Assembly (NCBI GenBank): GCA_964642385.1 | Contig: CAZXON010000008.1 | Coordinates: 1 to 52,567 of the forward strand | Reading direction: 5' to 3' | DNA length: 52,567 nt | Source: JBDHUW01 sp964642385 | Lineage (GTDB): Bacteria > Patescibacteriota > Gracilibacteria > Absconditabacterales > Absconditicoccaceae | Shown here: positions 17,563-29,798 of the stretch, in pieces | Layout: the number at the start of each line of letters is the position of its first letter | Numbering within the stretch: position 1 is the first letter of the stretch | The notes under the pieces: generated by a model | The model's database searches: none | What the model saw: only the letters and a program-made list of their open reading frames with translations | What the model was told of the DNA's origin: nothing | Made by a program: the position numbers and the translations under genes

Positions 17563-20500
17563 CTAATCATCATAATAGTTGCCAAGAATATCTTCTATGT
17601 TTTTGTTCTTTGTTTTCTTTTCAAGTAATTTTATTGCCATGTCATGAGTTGTTCTTCTGTAGTGAATTTTCGCATCTGACCAACTATCTACTCATTGAAG
17701 AGCATCTAGCCAGCTATCATCACCATCTTGATACATTCCTCATCACTTTTCGAACACTTTTTCAAAAAGACTAAAAGTGCGCGCGATATCTGGATGTAAA
17801 TTATCTCAGAGTCATTTTTTATCATGTGATCAAGAAACAGCAATGTGAATCATTTTTAAATTTTGCTCTTTGATCCCAACAATCAACAAGCGTTGTGATT
17901 CTGAATCAAGTCCAAAATATTGCGTAAACCTTTTCAATAAAAATTGGAAGTTTTGTTTAGAAGGAGGAATTCAACGCGACATTTTTTCTGTTCAGCTTCC
18001 TAATTTCCTCCACAAGATTGGTCCTATATCAGCAGTTGCAGCTGGAAAATTTGAATAATTATTGTTTGCTCACATGAGTCTTTTCACAAGTGCTGGAGAG
18101 AAACTCCAAATGTGTTTGGAAAAAATGACTGAACGCTTCACATCATCCATATTTCCCATAGACGACTCCTCCGTATCCATAAATTTATTTTCAAGATAAT
18201 CCTTCATGACATTGTAGTCGTTTAATGCTGACTGTCATGGAACAGGATCGCCATCGCTTGGTCTTAACTTATCCATTACAGAAAGAAGTTTTTCTGGAGA
18301 CATCAATGCATCAATCACAGCCCTATTTTCTGGATGGTGAATTCGTTCTTGAATAACAAGTCCATTATTTTTTGCGGCATTTATATTACCAAGCTGAAAC
18401 TTAATAGGGCCTTTATCTGTCTTTTTCTCGTAGCTAGATAGCGATTTTGCTCACGGAGTGTTTTTTGCTAGGATATCTATCAATCTCATTAATTGCATTT
18501 CACCATCACCATCCATAGCATACAGTCATGGAACAAATGCGTATTTTCTTGAAAGAGACGCAAACCACTCCTTTCCATTTTCAACAAAATTATGCTTGAT
18601 CGATCAAGAAAGAATACTGAAAAGCATCGCACCAGCCCAATCATAATAATATCTTTCATTCCCCTGTACTTTCGCTGCCATTTTTCATAATGCTCCTGTG
18701 GAAGTGGCACCTCTTCCGCTCTGTAAATGATTATAATAATCAACTTTTATATTATCAAAAAGTTTTGCATCTGGCGTATCAGCCTCTGCTGCTTGCAACT
18801 GTTTTTGTGAATTCCAAGCTAATTCCGCCCCTCACAACATTTTTGAAAAAAATGCTTCGCCATAAATAGATTTTTTTCGAGGAGAATCTAATCATTGTGC
18901 CAATCAAAATGCTTGCAAAAATCACAAATCTTGTTTTGCATAGAGGTCTTGTTTTGTAATTCTTTCTGAACTATCACGAGGAAGAGCCTCAATTTCTTTT
19001 TTCAACTCAGCGCGCTCTCTTAAGTATTGTTGTTGGTATTTTTCTCAAAGTAACAGTTTAACCCACGATCAAGTATTATCATAATTAGCTAGCGCTTTGG
19101 CATATGGTCATCCATTTTCACAACAGAAAAGAAAATATCACGCAACCTTAAGTGGATTTTTTTGTGCATAAATAAATTGACTAGCTCCTATCGTATTTCA
19201 TTTAAAAGGATTGTCGTTAAAAATTGATTTTCCAATAAATATTTGGGGTCAAAAAGGTCAAGAATTCCCTGCTTTTGATGGTTCGTCTTTTGCTTCCTTG
19301 ATTTTGTTAGTCTTATCTGCGTCCATCTTGTTTTCAACATCGTCAGCCAACATGCCTGTGATTTCAGATATTCAAGGAATATTTGCTCCCGATAGCCATT
19401 TGGCAGCTTTTGATGTCATCATCGTGTTCCACACAAGCTCTTCGTTCTTCTTTGCTCTTTCATCTAGTCGCTTATCAATTCACTCTTTTTTTATTTTTTT
19501 AAGCGACGCCATAACAGATTTGATTGATCACTTTTTTAATCCAAAAAGTCATCTTCATTCAGCGGTCTTACGCATAAGATCTGAGGGAGGATTATCTGAA
19601 GATCGTTTAGAGTCATTTATAAATTCTTGTCATTCAGCATTGTTTTCAAGACTATTTTTGTTTATACCATCAACATCTCATTGTGTATATGGTCTTAGAT
19701 TATTTTCTGAAGCAAAAAAGAAAAATCATTGTGGCGTAAAAGAGTGCTCTTGTCTTGTTGTTTCTCCTTTTTCATCCTTTCCTCCCTCTTCCAATATAAT
19801 TTCATTTCAATCTGCCTTGATAACTTTATACCACAATCTAAATGGCTTGTATGATCAACTTTCCTCATCATAAAATTCAGCATCAGCACCGAAATATTTT
19901 ATATCTTTTCCTGCGTCTGGTTCAGAAGTGTTTTCCATTTTTATTTTTTTCATACTGGAAAAATCAACTTGTGTTCTCATGTCTTTCAACCAAGCTTGAT
20001 GCTTATTATCTAATCCGCCACTCGCTCATGCAAAATCAATATCTGCATTTTTCATGTGTTCCCCTCGCTGTTTCAAGTCACTTACGCTTTTCAACCTATA
20101 GACCTCATCGTAAGATCCTTGAGTGATTTGTTCTTTTATTTGTTTTGGCGATAATGGAGGAAGTGTATTTCATTCAATTTTTTTCCCATCGGCATCATAT
20201 AATGGCTTAAAAACCCCATGAATTGTGAATGTTACAGCTCCAGTGCTCTGATTCACATCCTTTATTCTCAATTCTATCCGGTTTCATACCTCTGCATTCA
20301 ACCCTTTTGGAAAATAGTTTTCAAAAACTCCTTCTCTTAAAAACAAAGAGGTGCCAACTTGAGGTTGAGCTCATTTTTCTCATTTAATTTCATTCCAAAT
20401 ATCTTTAAGTCCATTGACAGAAGAGTCTATTCCCCCATTTCATTCCACATCAGTAGTCGACTTTTCTTCTTTTTCTTGTTTCTTCTCTAATTGCTTCAAT

Positions 20501-22725
20501 AGTTCTTTTTTTTCATCCAGCTTATTGTATTTTGCATCAAGTCTTTTCTCTTCTTTTGTAATATGTGTGTTAATGGGGTCGACCTGTTCTTCTAATGCAA
20601 TTTGCCTATCACTCAATGCTTTTATTTCATCGGCAACGCGTTTTGCTTCGGTTTCATAATGCAATCTATCTGCTGGAGAAACTCAAGGCTTTCAAGCTTC
20701 AAATGCAAAGTTAGCGCGCTCTTTTTCAAGTTGTTCTATCTGTCTAGTTATATCACGTAAGTCTGTTTTTATCTTTGCAAGATCAATAGGTGCACTTCAA
20801 TCGATAGATCAACTTCTTTTGGTTTCATCGAGGGCATTTTTAATTTCTGTTATTTCTTTGTCCAGTGTTTCAATGTCTTCTTTTGTTAAGGTTATTTCTT
20901 CTTCGCGATTAATTTTTCCAGTAATTCATGCGCGAATTAGCATAGTAGCTTGTTGCATAGAAAATCAAGCTTTTGTTAGGATTTCCATCTTCCTCTTTAG
21001 TTGCGCTTGCGTATAATTTCGTCATCTAGCATGAGTCTTTCCATCTTTTCAAATTTCATATCGTTCACCATCATGAAGTGTAAGGGTATCTCTAATTTCT
21101 TCTGGAGCGTCTTCTTTATTTTTATATGATCCAACGTTATGTGCAGTAATGATAGCATCTTTTTGTATTTGTGATAACCCACCACCACAAAGTTTTTCCG
21201 CTCTTATCAATTTTTGCTCATCGCTAGCCAATAAATTTTTGAGCACTTCTTCTGTAGAAAAAGTATGTTTCGTTGGAGAAAGTAAACGAGAAATTGATTT
21301 TCACGCTGTTTGATTTTGTATGCGAAGTTCTTGGTCAACCTCTTCTAATAATTTATTTTTTTCTTCCTCAGGCATAGAATCCCCATGTGCAACCATAGCA
21401 GAAACGACAAGCGCTTTTTGCAATGGAAACGAGTCATTTATCGATAAAACATCTTTTCAATTTATAGTTATATCCAACGGCGGTTGAAAATCCCAAGTTT
21501 CAATATAGCTTTCTCATACATCATAAGCTCCCTCACGCAATTTTGTAGCAATGGATATTGTCGTCGGCTTTCCTTCAATGACACATTGTATATTATTGTC
21601 TTTTCAATTTGGTTTAGTTAAAATAGCATTTGTTATTTTATCCATATCTTGTTTCGAAATAGAAACAAATTTTTGCAGCATAGAAGATATTTTCTCATAC
21701 GATCCTGATTTTTCCCACGCATTTTTTTGTTGTTTTAAAAACCATCCTTGTGTATTTTCAGAGCATTTTGTTAAATCGTTTTTGTGTAGGTTCATCTCTT
21801 CTAGTGCGTTGATCATTGCAATGTCGTCGGCACTCGTGGCTTTACTACGGAGATACGATAAAAATTTTTTTGTTTTTTCTGCATTATCTTTTTCTTCTCG
21901 ATCCGTCTTATCTGCTTCGCTAATTGATTCCTCAAAAGCATGATAATGATCTGCAAGCAAATCAGAAATGCGAATTTTTTTACTCATTTTGAGTCACTCG
22001 TTTCTCATATCTTGTTGTAGGGCATTTTCAGCTACGGTTTGTCTCATAGCACCGAATGCAGAAATATCTTGGACAAGATTATCATTTTCAAAATTTTTAT
22101 CCTTCTGGTGAAAAACATCATCTACGCGAATTTGTATATCCTGCCAAAAATCCTTTGATGATCATAGCAAATTTTTGTTTTCCTCAATCCAGTCATTATA
22201 GTTTCAAATTGCCTGCTCAAGTGTTGGATTTTCACGCGAACCACTAATGAATTTTTTATACGAATTTATTAATTTTTTTGAGTACGTTTTATCTTCCTTT
22301 GATATGCCTCCTTTGACACCAGCTGCATGGAAGCTAACCGAAGATATTTTTTCAATTGTTTTTTGAATATATACCCTTGCAAGTGCGCTAAACTTACGAG
22401 AGTTGGTAGAATCACGCAAGTGTGAATGATCAAGCGTTTTTAGCATATCTGTACCAGACAGCGATATTTCTGCAATATCTTGGTATGTAAGTTTGCGAGA
22501 TAGACGGTTTTCGATTTGTTGTATAAGCCCTGTTGAATCAGTTTCACGAATAGTAGACACAAAAGACGTATCCGAAAGAACGTTATTATCGGATTTTTCA
22601 GAAAAAAGTTTTTCAGCGGTTTGAGAAAGCACAAGTGAAAGCCTGCTTTTTTCAGCGCTCGTAAGCCCATCTTGTTGCAAACCATCGTTGTTGTTGACTA
22701 CCGAATAGATGTTTTTTTCGCTCAT
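17563..22725 (-). CDS. Giant 1720-residue protein of unknown function
   Basis: This is one uninterrupted frame from ATG 22725 to TAG 17563, but only with TGA as Gly; the standard code gives more than 40 fragments. There is no signal peptide and no clear membrane helix. The N-terminal 550 residues are helical and charged. A long coiled-coil lies around residues 585-760 (for example EEKRLDAKYNKLDEKKELLK, encoded near 20500). A beta-rich segment follows (about 765-900, VWNRIELRIKDVNQSTGAV), then an Asp/Trp/Gly-rich C-terminal half with aromatic motifs. No catalytic motif is recognised. It is probably cytoplasmic or associated with a large assembly. It has its own promoter, diverging from frr. 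The large plus-strand frames inside it (for example 19211-19873) are shadows. Confidence 0.8.
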
Positions 22726-22753
22726 TTTCTTGTGATAAGAAATAATACACCTA

Positions 22754-22781
22754 ATTATACTTCTTTTTTACAAAAACACAA
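22754..22781 (-). promoter_or_regulatory. Promoter of the giant gene
   Basis: Minus strand: TTGTGT (22781-22776), 16 bases, TATAAT (22759-22754), about 30 bases before the ATG, leaving a very short leader. Confidence 0.5.
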
Positions 22782-22927
22782 AAAAAACAGCTATTTTCTT
22801 TATATAGTAGAAACTAGTAAATTTTTGGTGTTTTTTGCGTAAAATCCAAGAAAAAGGAATTGCTTCAAAACCGAGCATCAATAGACAATAAAACACACAA
22901 GAAAATTGTTACAAAAAGCTTATTTGC

Positions 22928-22955
22928 TTGCAGTTGAACAACTTTTCTCTATACT
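22928..22955 (+). promoter_or_regulatory. Promoter of frr
   Basis: TTGCAG (22928-22933), 16 bases, TATACT (22950-22955), 31 bases before the frr start codon. Confidence 0.55.
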
Positions 22956-22986
22956 ATGCGAGTCATTTTACACATAAAAAAATCAC

Positions 22987-23538
22987 ATGACAGAGACACA
23001 TTACAAAATTGGTATGGAAGGAGCCTACGATTATTTACTCAAGGAGTTTGGCTGATTACAGCTTGGAAGAGCTCATTCTGGGCTGATAGAAAATATATCT
23101 TTTGAAGCATACCCAGATATGTATCAAAAAGTAAAAGACGTTGCAAGTATCGTTACGATGGATCCTCAAACACTCAAAGCAGAACCTTGGGACAAAAGCG
23201 TTATGAGTAAAATGGAAAAAGCAATTTATGACTCTTGACTTGGATTAGCTCCACAAAATCAGGGAGACTATTTGATGATCAAAATTCCCCCACTGACACA
23301 AGACAGGAGAAAAGAACTAGTAAAATATTGTGAAAAACTTGCTGAACAACAAAAAGTCGCTCTTAGAAACATTAGACAAGAAGCGATGAAAGACATCAAA
23401 AAACAGCATGATGAAAAAACCATCTCTGAGGATCAAAAAAAATTTTTGGAAAATGAGGTCGATGTAGAAACAAAAAAACGAGTTGATAAAATCACACATG
23501 CTACGAATTGAAAAAACGAAGAAATCATGAAAGTTTAG
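22987..23538 (+). CDS. frr: Ribosome recycling factor
   Basis: RRF splits post-termination ribosomes together with EF-G. The length of 183 residues is normal for the family (about 185). The N-terminal helix and hinge are followed by the signature LGRAHSGLIENISFEAYP (usual form 'RTGRASPSLLDGI-V-YYG'). Domain II includes LTQDRRKELVKYCEKLAEQ, and the C-terminal helix contains VALRNIRQEAMKDIKK. The first domain is divergent in the middle (DVASIVTMDPQTLKAEPWD is recognisable). Three TGA-Gly codons are used. It is a single gene with its own promoter and terminator. Confidence 0.92.
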
Positions 23539-23582
23539 TATACGTATTTATACAAAATTACATTATTTAGAATACAAATAAT

Positions 23583-23617
23583 ACGGCGAAATCTTAAGCA
23601 GATACGCCGTTTTTTTT
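23583..23617 (+). terminator. Rho-independent terminator of frr
   Basis: ACGGCG (23583-23588) and CGCCGT (23605-23610) form the stem, followed by a T-run. Confidence 0.85.
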
Positions 23618-23844
23618 ATTTCTAATCACAAAAATTGCATTTCCAAAAAAATATTTTTTACATAGGTAACTTTTTTTTAAGGAAGCAAATAAAATTATAA
23701 TTTTTAAAAATAATTGCAATATTGTTTTCTTCGTTTCTCCTCCAACAAAGATTTGACATTTTTTTGACATTTCCTCTTGCTTTTGATTGCAAAAATGATA
23801 TTACCTACTTATACAGTTCTTTTTACATTATAATTTACACTACC

Positions 23845-24735
23845 ATGACCAAAGGGTCAAAAATAATCGCTATTTCAATCCTGGCTATCTGAGCCTTTTT
23901 TGGAAGTTTATATGTTTCACATGCTTCTGACACATCTATCATAGATGCATTGGGTTGATCAACTGAACAATTCGGTACTAATATTACTGTGACGTGAATT
24001 AGTACTACACAAGCAAAAATTGTTTTTCCATTACACATTGCAAATGGTGAAACAATTATGAATTACAATGTTAGTTATTCAAGGAAAAGTTTAGATTCTG
24101 CTGACTCTGATTTTTCTGATATCAAGTTACTTGTTTTCAGTAACGGTTCTTTTGAAACTAAAAATGGTAAAGCTGAGCTATTACTAACAGGGCTTGTGGC
24201 AAACACTACATACTATTTTGTTGTTCAACCTATAAATAAAGAGTGAACATTGCTTATCACTTCTGATCAAAATTCATTTACAACTCTTGCGAGCGATGAA
24301 ATTGTTGAACCAGTAACAACAAATGAACCAACCTTGGGATCTGCTGAAACTTCACAAGCAAATTTCACATTCACGCTATCGGGCAATGATGTTACAGTGA
24401 AATGGAATGAAATTGAAGGAGCAACAAAATTTACATTTGCATCAAAAGAAGCAACTAGCACAACTTATACAAATATTGGATCAGAGCTCGTAAGCAAAGA
24501 AAAATTTACGTTTCTCATTCCTACAATTGGTCTATATAGTGTAAAAATTGTTCCTGTTGACGATGATGGCAATGTGGTTGGAGCAGAACATATTCTTACA
24601 GTTAAAATAACAGCTACTGTTTCTACTCCTGGGAAATGAACTCCTGCAACAGGGCCTGCATTAAACCTTGTTCTTATGAGCACATTTCTTCTCATGCTCG
24701 TATACGTTGTATATAGATTTAGAACAACTAAATAA
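23845..24735 (+). CDS. Secreted fibronectin-like protein with sortase-type C-terminal signal
   Basis: This is a 296-residue exported protein: a signal peptide (MTKGSKIIAISILAIGAFFG, cleavage near SHA), then two beta-sandwich repeats resembling fibronectin type III (ending NTTYYFVVQPINKEG and GLYSVKIVPVDDDG). It ends TPATGPALN, a hydrophobic helix (LVLMSTFLLMLVYVVY) and a basic tail RFRTTK. This tripartite end is the layout of a sortase sorting signal, with TPATG in place of LPxTG. It is a likely substrate of the sortase at 13983. It stands alone between two terminators and is probably exposed at the surface. Confidence 0.72.
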
Positions 24736-24773
24736 TATTTTCTAAAAAAGAACTGATATTTGGAAAATAGAAA

Positions 24774-24801
24774 AGCCGGCTACAAATAGTCGGTTTTTTT
24801 T
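24774..24801 (+). terminator. Rho-independent terminator
   Basis: CCGGCTA (24776-24782) pairs with TAGTCGG (24787-24793) including one G-T, followed by eight T. Confidence 0.85.
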
Positions 24802-24905
24802 AAAAATTCGTTAGCGTAAGAGAATGGAGATCTTAGAAAGATGAATTTAAAACTCAATTTATTAGAACAAAAGAAATATTAAAACATAAAAATATCGTTT
24901 AATTT

Positions 24906-24982
24906 GCAACGAGGTTGCTGCCCGTCCCTTTCATGATAGACTAGTTGATCAAAGATAGTACGGGCATCCCGACTACGTCGGG
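24906..24982. ncRNA. Candidate structured RNA element in a 400-base gap
   Basis: The gap 24736-25139 has no gene but holds an unusually GC-rich, foldable block. Three helices are readable: GCAAC/GTTGC (24906-24918), GCCCGT (24920-24925) with ACGGGC (24960-24965), and CCCGAC-TAC-GTCGGG (24968-24982). The block lies about 160 bases before the PKD protein gene. It does not match any riboswitch, RNase P, SRP or tmRNA core that I know. The strand is undetermined because the helices are symmetrical. Confidence 0.4.
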
Positions 24983-25101
24983 AAAAAGGTTTGCTAGCCA
25001 CAGCGCCAATGTTATGATTATAAAACACAATATGTCAACATAAAACAATATTGATTCTATCTAATTCCCATACAATTCTTTCCTTATTTTTTTCTTTTAG
25101 T

Positions 25102-25107
25102 TATAAT
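25102..25107 (+). promoter_or_regulatory. Probable -10 box of the PKD protein gene
   Basis: A perfect TATAAT lies 32 bases before the ATG at 25140. No good -35 is seen at the expected distance. Confidence 0.4.
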
Positions 25108-25139
25108 GAATATGTCTTAGTTTTTCACTTAAAAAACTC

Positions 25140-28100
25140 ATGAAAACAAAAAACATTATCAAAACTATTTTAACGCTATTTGTACTGAGTCTATTTGTGG
25201 GGTTGTTCTTGGCGACACCATGACGCAATGTTTCCGCTGCGATCCCAGCAGAATATAGGCCCAATTACAAGTTTGCTTCTCAGCGAGAAAAAATTGAAGA
25301 AACTATGTACAACATCAACGCATTGAGAAAAAATGGGCAAGCAGTTAGTACATCATATTTTTCAAGTCTATTAAGCAACTTTAATACTGTATTTAATTAT
25401 CTTCCACAAAATAAAGCGAATTATAAGGAAGTTTATGCCTCTTGTCGTGTGATAACTGAAAAACTATCTAGAGAGTATTCTATAAACGATTTTTCACTTT
25501 TTCAAAACAATTGTTTCGAACCTTTATTAAATATATTTGATGATATCAGGGAAAACAATTCTGTTATTGCATCGATTAAAGCAAATCCAATTACATGACC
25601 CGCTCCGCTTACCGTTACATTTTATTGAGGATGAAGTATTGATAACTCAGCGACGATTCCAAGTAATGGTTACTATTGGTACTTTGTAGACACAGATAGA
25701 GTTGAAAAACCGCTTTGAAAATGACAATGACAGGTTGTAAATCATACGTTTGAAAGAGAGTGAAGATATATTGTTCATTTGACAGCAAGAAGCGTATATG
25801 AATGAGTAAGGGGTGTTTTTGATTGAGGAACTACTATTGTGGTAAACGTTACTCCACATATTGCAAATGTCATAATCGTAGCAAATGGGAAAAAAATGGA
25901 TGAAAATAAACCATTGAAATTTACCTCACAGGAAGCGGCTGATGGAATAATATTAGACGGTAGTACAACAATGCCTGAATGAGGAAGCGTTATTCAAAAA
26001 CACTCCTGGACTATTTCAGATGCTAATACAAAACAAAAAATCAGTTCAACAAATGGCGTTGGTGTTCCTGGACGCATAAAACAAGTTTTCCCTGAAAAAG
26101 GATATTATACGATAAGACTGGATGTTACGGACAATATGAACAACGTTGCATCAAAAACATTTTCTCTAATAATTGCAGATCCTATTGCGCAAATAAAAGT
26201 TACGCCAGAAGAAGGAAACACAAGTTCTCTGTACTCTTTTGATGCAAGCACATCATATTCAGTACAATCTACTCTAAAATCATATCTATGGATCGTGAGT
26301 GATGCAGATTGAAACGAAATTTTAAGAGAGAGATCAAAAAAAATCCAACACAGATTTGTCCAGCCAGGTTCATACAGGGTTAGACTACAAGTAACAGACC
26401 AATTATGAAATGAAAATGAAGATGCCATCACTCTGGATGTTGAATCTACTCCTCCAGTTCCTCAATTTATTATAGAACCAACAAAAGTACGACGTCTATC
26501 TTCTGAGTTTTGGTTGGATGCCTCAGCAAGTTATGATGTAGATACTCCAAAATGAGGAGATTCTATATCATATGATTGGGCTTTTTCAAACAATGAAAAT
26601 ATTAGCATCGGAGAGACTCTTGAGGAGGGCAAAAGAATAAAGGTAACTTTTAAAGAAAAAGGAGACTATCAAATAACACTGTCAGTAAAAGACAACTATG
26701 GGCAAATACAACAAATGACGAGAACATTAAGAGTAGAATCATCATTAAGACCAGACGTTAAGGCAACTCCAGTCGCAACCAAACTATGAACCGACATCGT
26801 ATTTTTTGTAAAGGCAAATAAACCTATCGTAAATTATTCATGGGATTTTGGCGATGGTGAAACAAGAATTATTCAAGAAAATAAAATTTCCCATCGTTAC
26901 AACAGGGCATGATCATATAGAGTTAAGCTAACTGTTTCCACTGCAGAATGAGAAACAAACGATATCACTACTATTGTCTTCATATGAGAAGCTAATGAAC
27001 CACTTCCAGTATATAACGTAGTAAATCAAAACTGAGAATTCTTGTTGGCTGAAGGAAATTGTGTAGACGATGAGGGAAACACAAATATTTCTTATAAAGT
27101 ACAAAGATATCAACAAATATCAATAAATGGCAATGGATCAATCAACACGAAATGATGAAGTGAAAATTTAGCATTATATTTCAAACCAGAGTGATGAAAT
27201 ATTATCAGAGGGAACCAACTTTCATATAGATTTGATGAAATGTGATGTCACTTTATTGATATGGAGATTGAAGATACTGTGGTCAATAAAACAGCAAGCA
27301 AAAGAATTCGGTTTGATGTTGAAAATGCTCCTCCCACATTACAAAATCTAGTTATGACATTCCCTCAAATTGGAAGCTCGTTTGGTATTGGTATTTGACA
27401 AAATACCCAAAATACCGATGTTTTTAAAGCTGATTTTGATCCAGTTATAATCAGACTTGATGTAACAAACCCAAGAGATAGCGATTGATCTATCGTAACA
27501 TATAAACGATATTATTACAATGTGGATGATCCAAAAAGACGATTAGAAATCAAATACACTCCTTCTACAATTCCTTATGTATATTTTACTGTGCCTAGAT
27601 TGTATGGAGAGTATAGATTTGCAGTAGAGTTAACGGACAATGATGGCATGATCACGAACAGTGAAACGTTTCTTGGTAATTGACCAGTTGCATTTTTCCC
27701 TCCATCTACTACGACGCCTGATATTCCTATGGTAACACTAATAATTGATAAACCAAATGCAAAAGTTTGAGAAACGATTACATTAGAAACAGTTGCGAAA
27801 ATTTGAGTTGAGAGATCAGACTTTGCATCACAAAGAACAATTAGTTATGATTTTGAAGGTGATTGAGTTTGGGACATGACAACCAAGGATTCAAAAGTTA
27901 CTTATGTCTATAAAAAAACTGGTTCATTTACACCTAGAGTTAAAGTAACATATAGGGGATATAGCGGTATTGCAAGTACGGAGAGGATAAATATAGAGAA
28001 GTGAGTAAAGGCTTGATTCCTTTATGCAACCGTTGGGAAAACGCTTATCGTAAGAGATGCAAGCTATGGAGATATTGATAGTCGCAAATTTTGTGCAGAC

Positions 28101-29294
28101 GCAAGACTATGTAAGGCGAATCCAAATTGGCTTATTGAAAATCAAACATACTTCAAAAAAGATTATCCTGTAGCAGGAAAATATGTAGTTAGATACAATG
28201 TACAAGGAAGAAATGGAGAAACTTCAGCAGAAAATGATGTTATTGAAATCAAGGAATCTTGAAGCGACTCTGCTAATGTAGGAATAGTAACACTACCTAG
28301 TCCGAGTAAAGATTGAAAGGTTGTCATCGGAAATGCCTTAGAAAACAAGGTGTTGTTTTATGTGGACTATAATGGAAGTTGAGATTGTTATATTGATACT
28401 GACATAAGTAGAGATTCAAAAAATTCGGGCAGTCCTGATCAAAATAGCGATATCGTGTGTAATACTGCAACTCTGTTTGAATACAAGGATCAAAACATTT
28501 GATCTACTATTGCAAGGGTGTACTTTGGAAATTGAGATCAAATTATAAGCAAAGATATACCAATAGAATTCATTGATTTCAACATAGAAATTCCATCTGA
28601 AAAAAAGGAAATCTATGAACTGATCAATAAAACAATACAAGATATGCCTGAGGAACAACCAGAAATCAAAAGTATTCTCTTGCTTATAAGAAACGCAATA
28701 ATGGCTGGAGATGAGACGTCTTCTTTGATCTTGCAGTTGAAGGACATTTTTGAAAACAGAAAGGAAGAAATATCGCCCGCGGTGAAACTAGAAATTGAAG
28801 CGATCCTAAGTAAATTATCAGATAAAACAACAATATCAGCACTTGGAGGGACAACCTATGAAACCTCTAAACAAAGTATTTTTGCTGCGATGCCAACATC
28901 ACGTAGAGCAGAAGTTGAAGACTTATTTTCGCAGATTGAAAACGCTGCTGGTAATAATGGAATTATCAAAACCAACTTATTAAAAATACCAGATATTTGA
29001 TTTGAAGAGGTGAAAAAATGAACATTAACGGAAGCAGATATGGACAATATTACGAAGGAAATTTGCAAAATTGTTGGCTACTATGAAATATCTTGAACAA
29101 GTTGCAAAAATCCAGATTGAGAAACCCCTTGAGATACAAATATCACTGGGACAAATGATGGGTCTGATTGATGATCAATCGCTAAAACAATTTTGAAATG
29201 GGTGCTTATTGTAGTGTGAATTATCTGAGTAATATTTGTTGGATTGGTAATTGCGTTTGCAATCAAAGCCAAAAAGAAAGAGGGATCACAATAA
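25140..29294 (+). CDS. Large PKD-repeat surface protein
   Basis: This 1384-residue exported protein has a signal peptide (residues 1-33, MKTKNIIKTILTLFVLSLF...). A helical N-terminal region follows, then at least five beta-sandwich PKD-type repeats. These show the family marks (A)SxSYDxD and YSWDFGDGETR, with 'GSYRVKLTV' or 'GYYTIRLDV' strand endings. After the repeats comes a helical stretch (about 1170-1290, EKKEIYELINKTIQDMPEEQ), then a C-terminal membrane helix (WVLIVVGIIGVIFVGLVIAF) and a basic tail (KAKKKEGSQ). PKD arrays serve as adhesive or spacer stalks. Anchoring is by membrane helix; no sortase motif precedes it. Dozens of TGA-Gly codons occur, often in strand-turn positions. It ends 8 bases from the converging ruvX. 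Confidence 0.85.
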
Positions 29295-29302
29295 ATTTTG
29301 CT

Positions 29303-29734
29303 TTACGTTTCTCTTTTACGATATTCCTCCAAAATATAGACAGCAGCTAAGCTATCCTCGGCTGCTGTTTTTTTATAGACACCAATGTGAGCATTGGCTT
29401 GTACGCTTGAGTAATCCTCATTCACCTTTTCTATTATGCAATCTGGCGAAAGCACAAGTGATAAATTTTTTATAAACACGTCTATTGGGTATTGAGCGTC
29501 ATCTTGATATCTTGGGGTTCCGATAATTACTTTTCCTATTCCATATTGAACAACAAGATGAGCTATGTTATAAAGCACCACATCATCATTATCCAACGAT
29601 CCTATTGGAAAAATAATATCATTATCGGCTCTATTGTATGCTAATCAAAAACGTCTTCTTCACCAGTCAATAGCTAACACCGTTGGTCTATGATGTTTTT
29701 CCTTGCTGATGTTTGGTGCTATTCATTCTTGCAT
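29303..29734 (-). CDS. ruvX: Holliday junction resolvase RuvX (YqgF)
   Basis: This RNase H-like fold nuclease of 143 residues is of normal length for the family (about 138-145). The N-terminal motif VLAIDWGRRRFGLAYN (about residues 20-35) contains the catalytic aspartate and two TGA-encoded glycines. GIGKVIIGTPR corresponds to the conserved 'vvGlPl' strand, and NEDYSSVQA and AAEDSLAAVYILEEY carry the later acidic residues. The family acts in recombination intermediate resolution or pre-rRNA processing; which is unknown here. A short N-terminal extension of about 18 residues precedes the domain. Confidence 0.88.
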
Positions 29735-29798
29735 AATTTCTCTTGTATCTAGCAAATAAAATGATATTACTATAAACATTTATACTATACTTATTTCC

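Noticed and set aside
19211..19873. 220-codon plus-strand frame
   Set aside because: It is antisense to the intact 1720-residue gene; the Ser/Phe-rich product is typical of a shadow of Glu/Lys-rich coding DNA.
25647..28658. Minus-strand frames within the PKD gene
   Set aside because: They lie opposite an intact repeat protein and show no independent features.
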